The notes beneath the pieces were generated by a model. It saw only the letters and a list, made by a program, of their open reading frames with translations. It had not been told where the DNA came from and made no database searches. A stretch of 64,000 nt of DNA, from assembly GCA_963771015.1 (NCBI GenBank), contig CAVYRN010000009.1, positions 1 to 64,000 on the forward strand, given 5' to 3'. Position numbers and translations under genes: made by a program. Positions 62,748 through 64,000 of the stretch are shown piece after piece; the first letter of the stretch is position 1; each line of letters opens with the position of its first letter. Origin of the DNA: CAVSJJ01 sp963771015 (GTDB taxonomy: Bacteria > Actinomycetota > Actinomycetes > Actinomycetales > Dermatophilaceae).

Positions 62748-63482
62748 GTGGAGCTGACCCATGACTTCACCGTTCCGGCCGCGGTCGACGTCGCCTGGGC
62801 CGTGTTCATGGATCTCGAGGGCGTCGGACGGTGCTTCCCGGGAGCCACGGTCACCGAGGTGACCGAGGACGGGTTCAGCGGGACCGTCAAGGTCAAGCTG
62901 GGTCCGATCGCCCTCGTGTATGCCGGGGCCGGCCGGTTCCTCTCCCGGGACGACGCGACACACCGGGCGGTCATCGAGGCGAAGGGGAAGGACAAGCGGG
63001 GCAACGGGACGGCCGGGGCGACGGTGACGATCCAGCTCGCCCCGTCGGGCGAGGGCACCCGGATCGACGTCGCCACCGACCTGGCGGTGACCGGCAAGCC
63101 CGCGCAGTTCGGCCGGGGCGTCATGCAGGACGTGTCGGACAAGCTGCTCGGCCAGTTCGTCGGGTGCATCGAGGGCCGGTTCGCCGACCTGGCGCCGCCG
63201 GCTCCGGAGGCCGTCCCGGCCGAAGGAGCTTCGGTGCAGGATGTTGCGGCCGAGGAGCTGCAGGAGGGTGTGCCCGCGGAGGTCGCTGGCCCGGCCTCGT
63301 TGACCCACCCCCCGTTCATCCCGGCTCCCTCCGCCGGGGCGCCGGGGCCGGCGGCGGGCGGGTCCGTGGACTCGATCGACCTCGGTTCAACGGTCCTGCC
63401 GGTCCTCGTGCGCCAGTACGCGGGACGTACGGCCGTGGCCGTCATCGCCTTCGTCGTCGGCTACCTCTTCGGCCGCCGCTGA
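62748..63482 (+). CDS. coxG: CoxG-like membrane-anchoring protein (SRPBCC domain plus C-terminal helix)
   Basis: 244 residues. Residues 1-145 are a CoxG/SRPBCC domain (MELTHDFTVPAAVDVAWAVF; FPGATVTEVTEDGFSGTVKV; DVSDKLLGQFVGCIEGRF). A Pro/Ala-rich linker follows, then one membrane helix AVAVIAFVVGYLFGRR at the end. CoxG of Oligotropha carboxidovorans anchors CO dehydrogenase to the membrane, so this enzyme is probably membrane-recruited too. GTG start 5 bases after the coxM stop. Confidence 0.87.
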   Translation: MELTHDFTVPAAVDVAWAVFMDLEGVGRCFPGATVTEVTEDGFSGTVKVKLGPIALVYAGAGRFLSRDDATHRAVIEAKGKDKRGNGTAGATVTIQLAPSGEGTRIDVATDLAVTGKPAQFGRGVMQDVSDKLLGQFVGCIEGRFADLAPPAPEAVPAEGASVQDVAAEELQEGVPAEVAGPASLTHPPFIPAPSAGAPGPAAGGSVDSIDLGSTVLPVLVRQYAGRTAVAVIAFVVGYLFGRR

Positions 63483-63652
63483 GCGCCGGGGCCGACCTGC
63501 TCGGGTGGGTGTGGGCTTCGGCCGACCGGCAACGGCGGCGGGCCGGCCCGGTCGGCGCTCATCTCGTCTCGCCGGCGGCGTGGTCCGCAGCCACCGCCGA
63601 CGTCCCCGCGAGTCGGCGTGACACGGCCGCCGCGCCCGGCTGTAGTGGAGCC

Positions 63653-63811
63653 ATGCGTCGCGTGGAACGGGTCGGTTGGGGGATGTTCCTCGTCAGTGCC
63701 GTGCTGTACGGCTGGTCCGGTGCCCGCTCGGGCGACCTGCTGGTGCTTGCGGGCAGCGTCGTGTTCGGCGTGGCATGTGTCCTGTTCCTCCTGCCGACCC
63801 GAGCCGGCTGA
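63653..63811 (+). CDS. Small membrane protein (52 aa)
   Basis: Two hydrophobic segments: VGWGMFLVSAVLYGWSGA and LLVLAGSVVFGVACVLFLLP, with a short charged turn. ATG shortly after GTGGAG. Family unknown; such small actinobacterial membrane proteins are common. It may belong to no operon: 170 bases separate it from coxG. Confidence 0.5.
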   Translation: MRRVERVGWGMFLVSAVLYGWSGARSGDLLVLAGSVVFGVACVLFLLPTRAG

Positions 63812-63877
63812 CCGGCACCGTCCGTCCGCCCGGGCCGCACCGAGCGGTGTGGTTGCGCTGAGACCCTGGGACCTGGC

Positions 63878-64000
63878 CTACGGCGTACCCCACGGCTCGA
63901 GTCTGGGCGGTGCCTCGTCGCCCTCGGCGGATGCGGCAGCCGCCTCCGCCCCCGGTTCGGATTTGGTCGTCGCCGACGGGCCCGGTCCGGCGGTGGCGCT
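63878..64000 (-). CDS. C-terminal end of a leftward gene (partial)
   Basis: An open frame enters from the right edge and ends at TAG (63878-63880). The visible 40 residues are an Ala/Glu/Pro-rich tail ending DEAPPRLEPWGTP, with strong G/C third positions. No domain is visible, so only the presence of a gene end is proposed. Confidence 0.35.
   Translation of the reverse strand, partial: SATAGPGPSATTKSEPGAEAAAASAEGDEAPPRLEPWGTP

Noticed and set aside
59022..63482. Calling the cox cluster an aerobic CO dehydrogenase
   Set aside because: The active-site loop is AYRGAGR (form II) rather than AYRCSFR.
1..64000. CRISPR arrays, tRNA, rRNA, insertion sequences
   Set aside because: No regularly spaced repeats, no cloverleaf or rRNA signature words and no transposase motifs were found on reading both strands.

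Overview
The window is GC-rich DNA (mostly G/C at third codon positions) with GTG starts, ATGA/GTGA stop-start overlaps and lipoprotein signals typical of Actinomycetota. The gene content suggests an aerobic, metabolically flexible member of the Micrococcales (Intrasporangiaceae-like), but no rRNA or other marker gene is present to fix the genus. I saw no tRNA, rRNA, insertion sequence or CRISPR array.

Layout. 1-1.7 kb: end of a NitT/TauT-type ABC importer. 1.7-2.4 kb: a methyltransferase. 2.5-13.6 kb: a divergent sugar cluster around a LacI-type regulator. Leftward it encodes a LacD-type aldolase, a P-loop kinase, a YihS-like sulfoquinovose isomerase and a phosphatase. Rightward it encodes a PfkB kinase, LacI regulator, FGGY kinase, YihT-like aldolase and a ribose-type ABC importer. 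Together they look like uptake, isomerisation, phosphorylation and aldol cleavage of a hexose, possibly sulfoquinovose. 13.7-14.6 kb: an esterase. 14.6-22.9 kb: a complete hydrogenase maturation set (hypBA leftward; hypF, a HypC-SIS fusion, hypE, hypC, hypD and a DUF6390-like gene rightward). 23.0-30.4 kb: an ArsR regulator and a six-subunit membrane complex related to group 4 hydrogenases and complex I, whose large subunit lacks every nickel-binding cysteine.

30.4-44.6 kb: a ketone carboxylase locus. Five leftward genes match the order and sizes of acetophenone carboxylase apc1-apc5 (relatives of acetone carboxylase) and are followed by 3-oxoacid CoA-transferase genes. Divergent from them are an AcoR/AcxR-type activator, an acyl-CoA ligase and a thiolase. 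Two copies of a palindrome, TGTCCCA-N3-TGGGAC(A/C), flank the activator and probably define its regulon. The inferred route is ketone plus CO2 to a 3-oxoacid, then to the CoA ester, then thiolysis. Nearly every gene from 30.4 to 42.4 kb is broken by one-base shifts although its motifs are intact; I favour sequence error over gene decay.

44.9-55 kb: housekeeping and accessory genes (PPK2, a class IV aminotransferase, a D-lactate-dehydrogenase-like FAD/Fe-S protein, an MDR dehydrogenase, a PPOX protein, a TetR-hydrolase pair, a membrane protein). A 55-bp hairpin repeat sits at two convergent gene junctions. 55-63.5 kb: a molybdenum hydroxylase cluster of the form II 'CO dehydrogenase' type (MocA-like, CoxD/MoxR, CoxE, XdhC, CoxS-CoxL, CoxM, CoxG) preceded by a perfect CRP-type palindrome. 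The window ends in a small membrane protein and the tail of a leftward gene.
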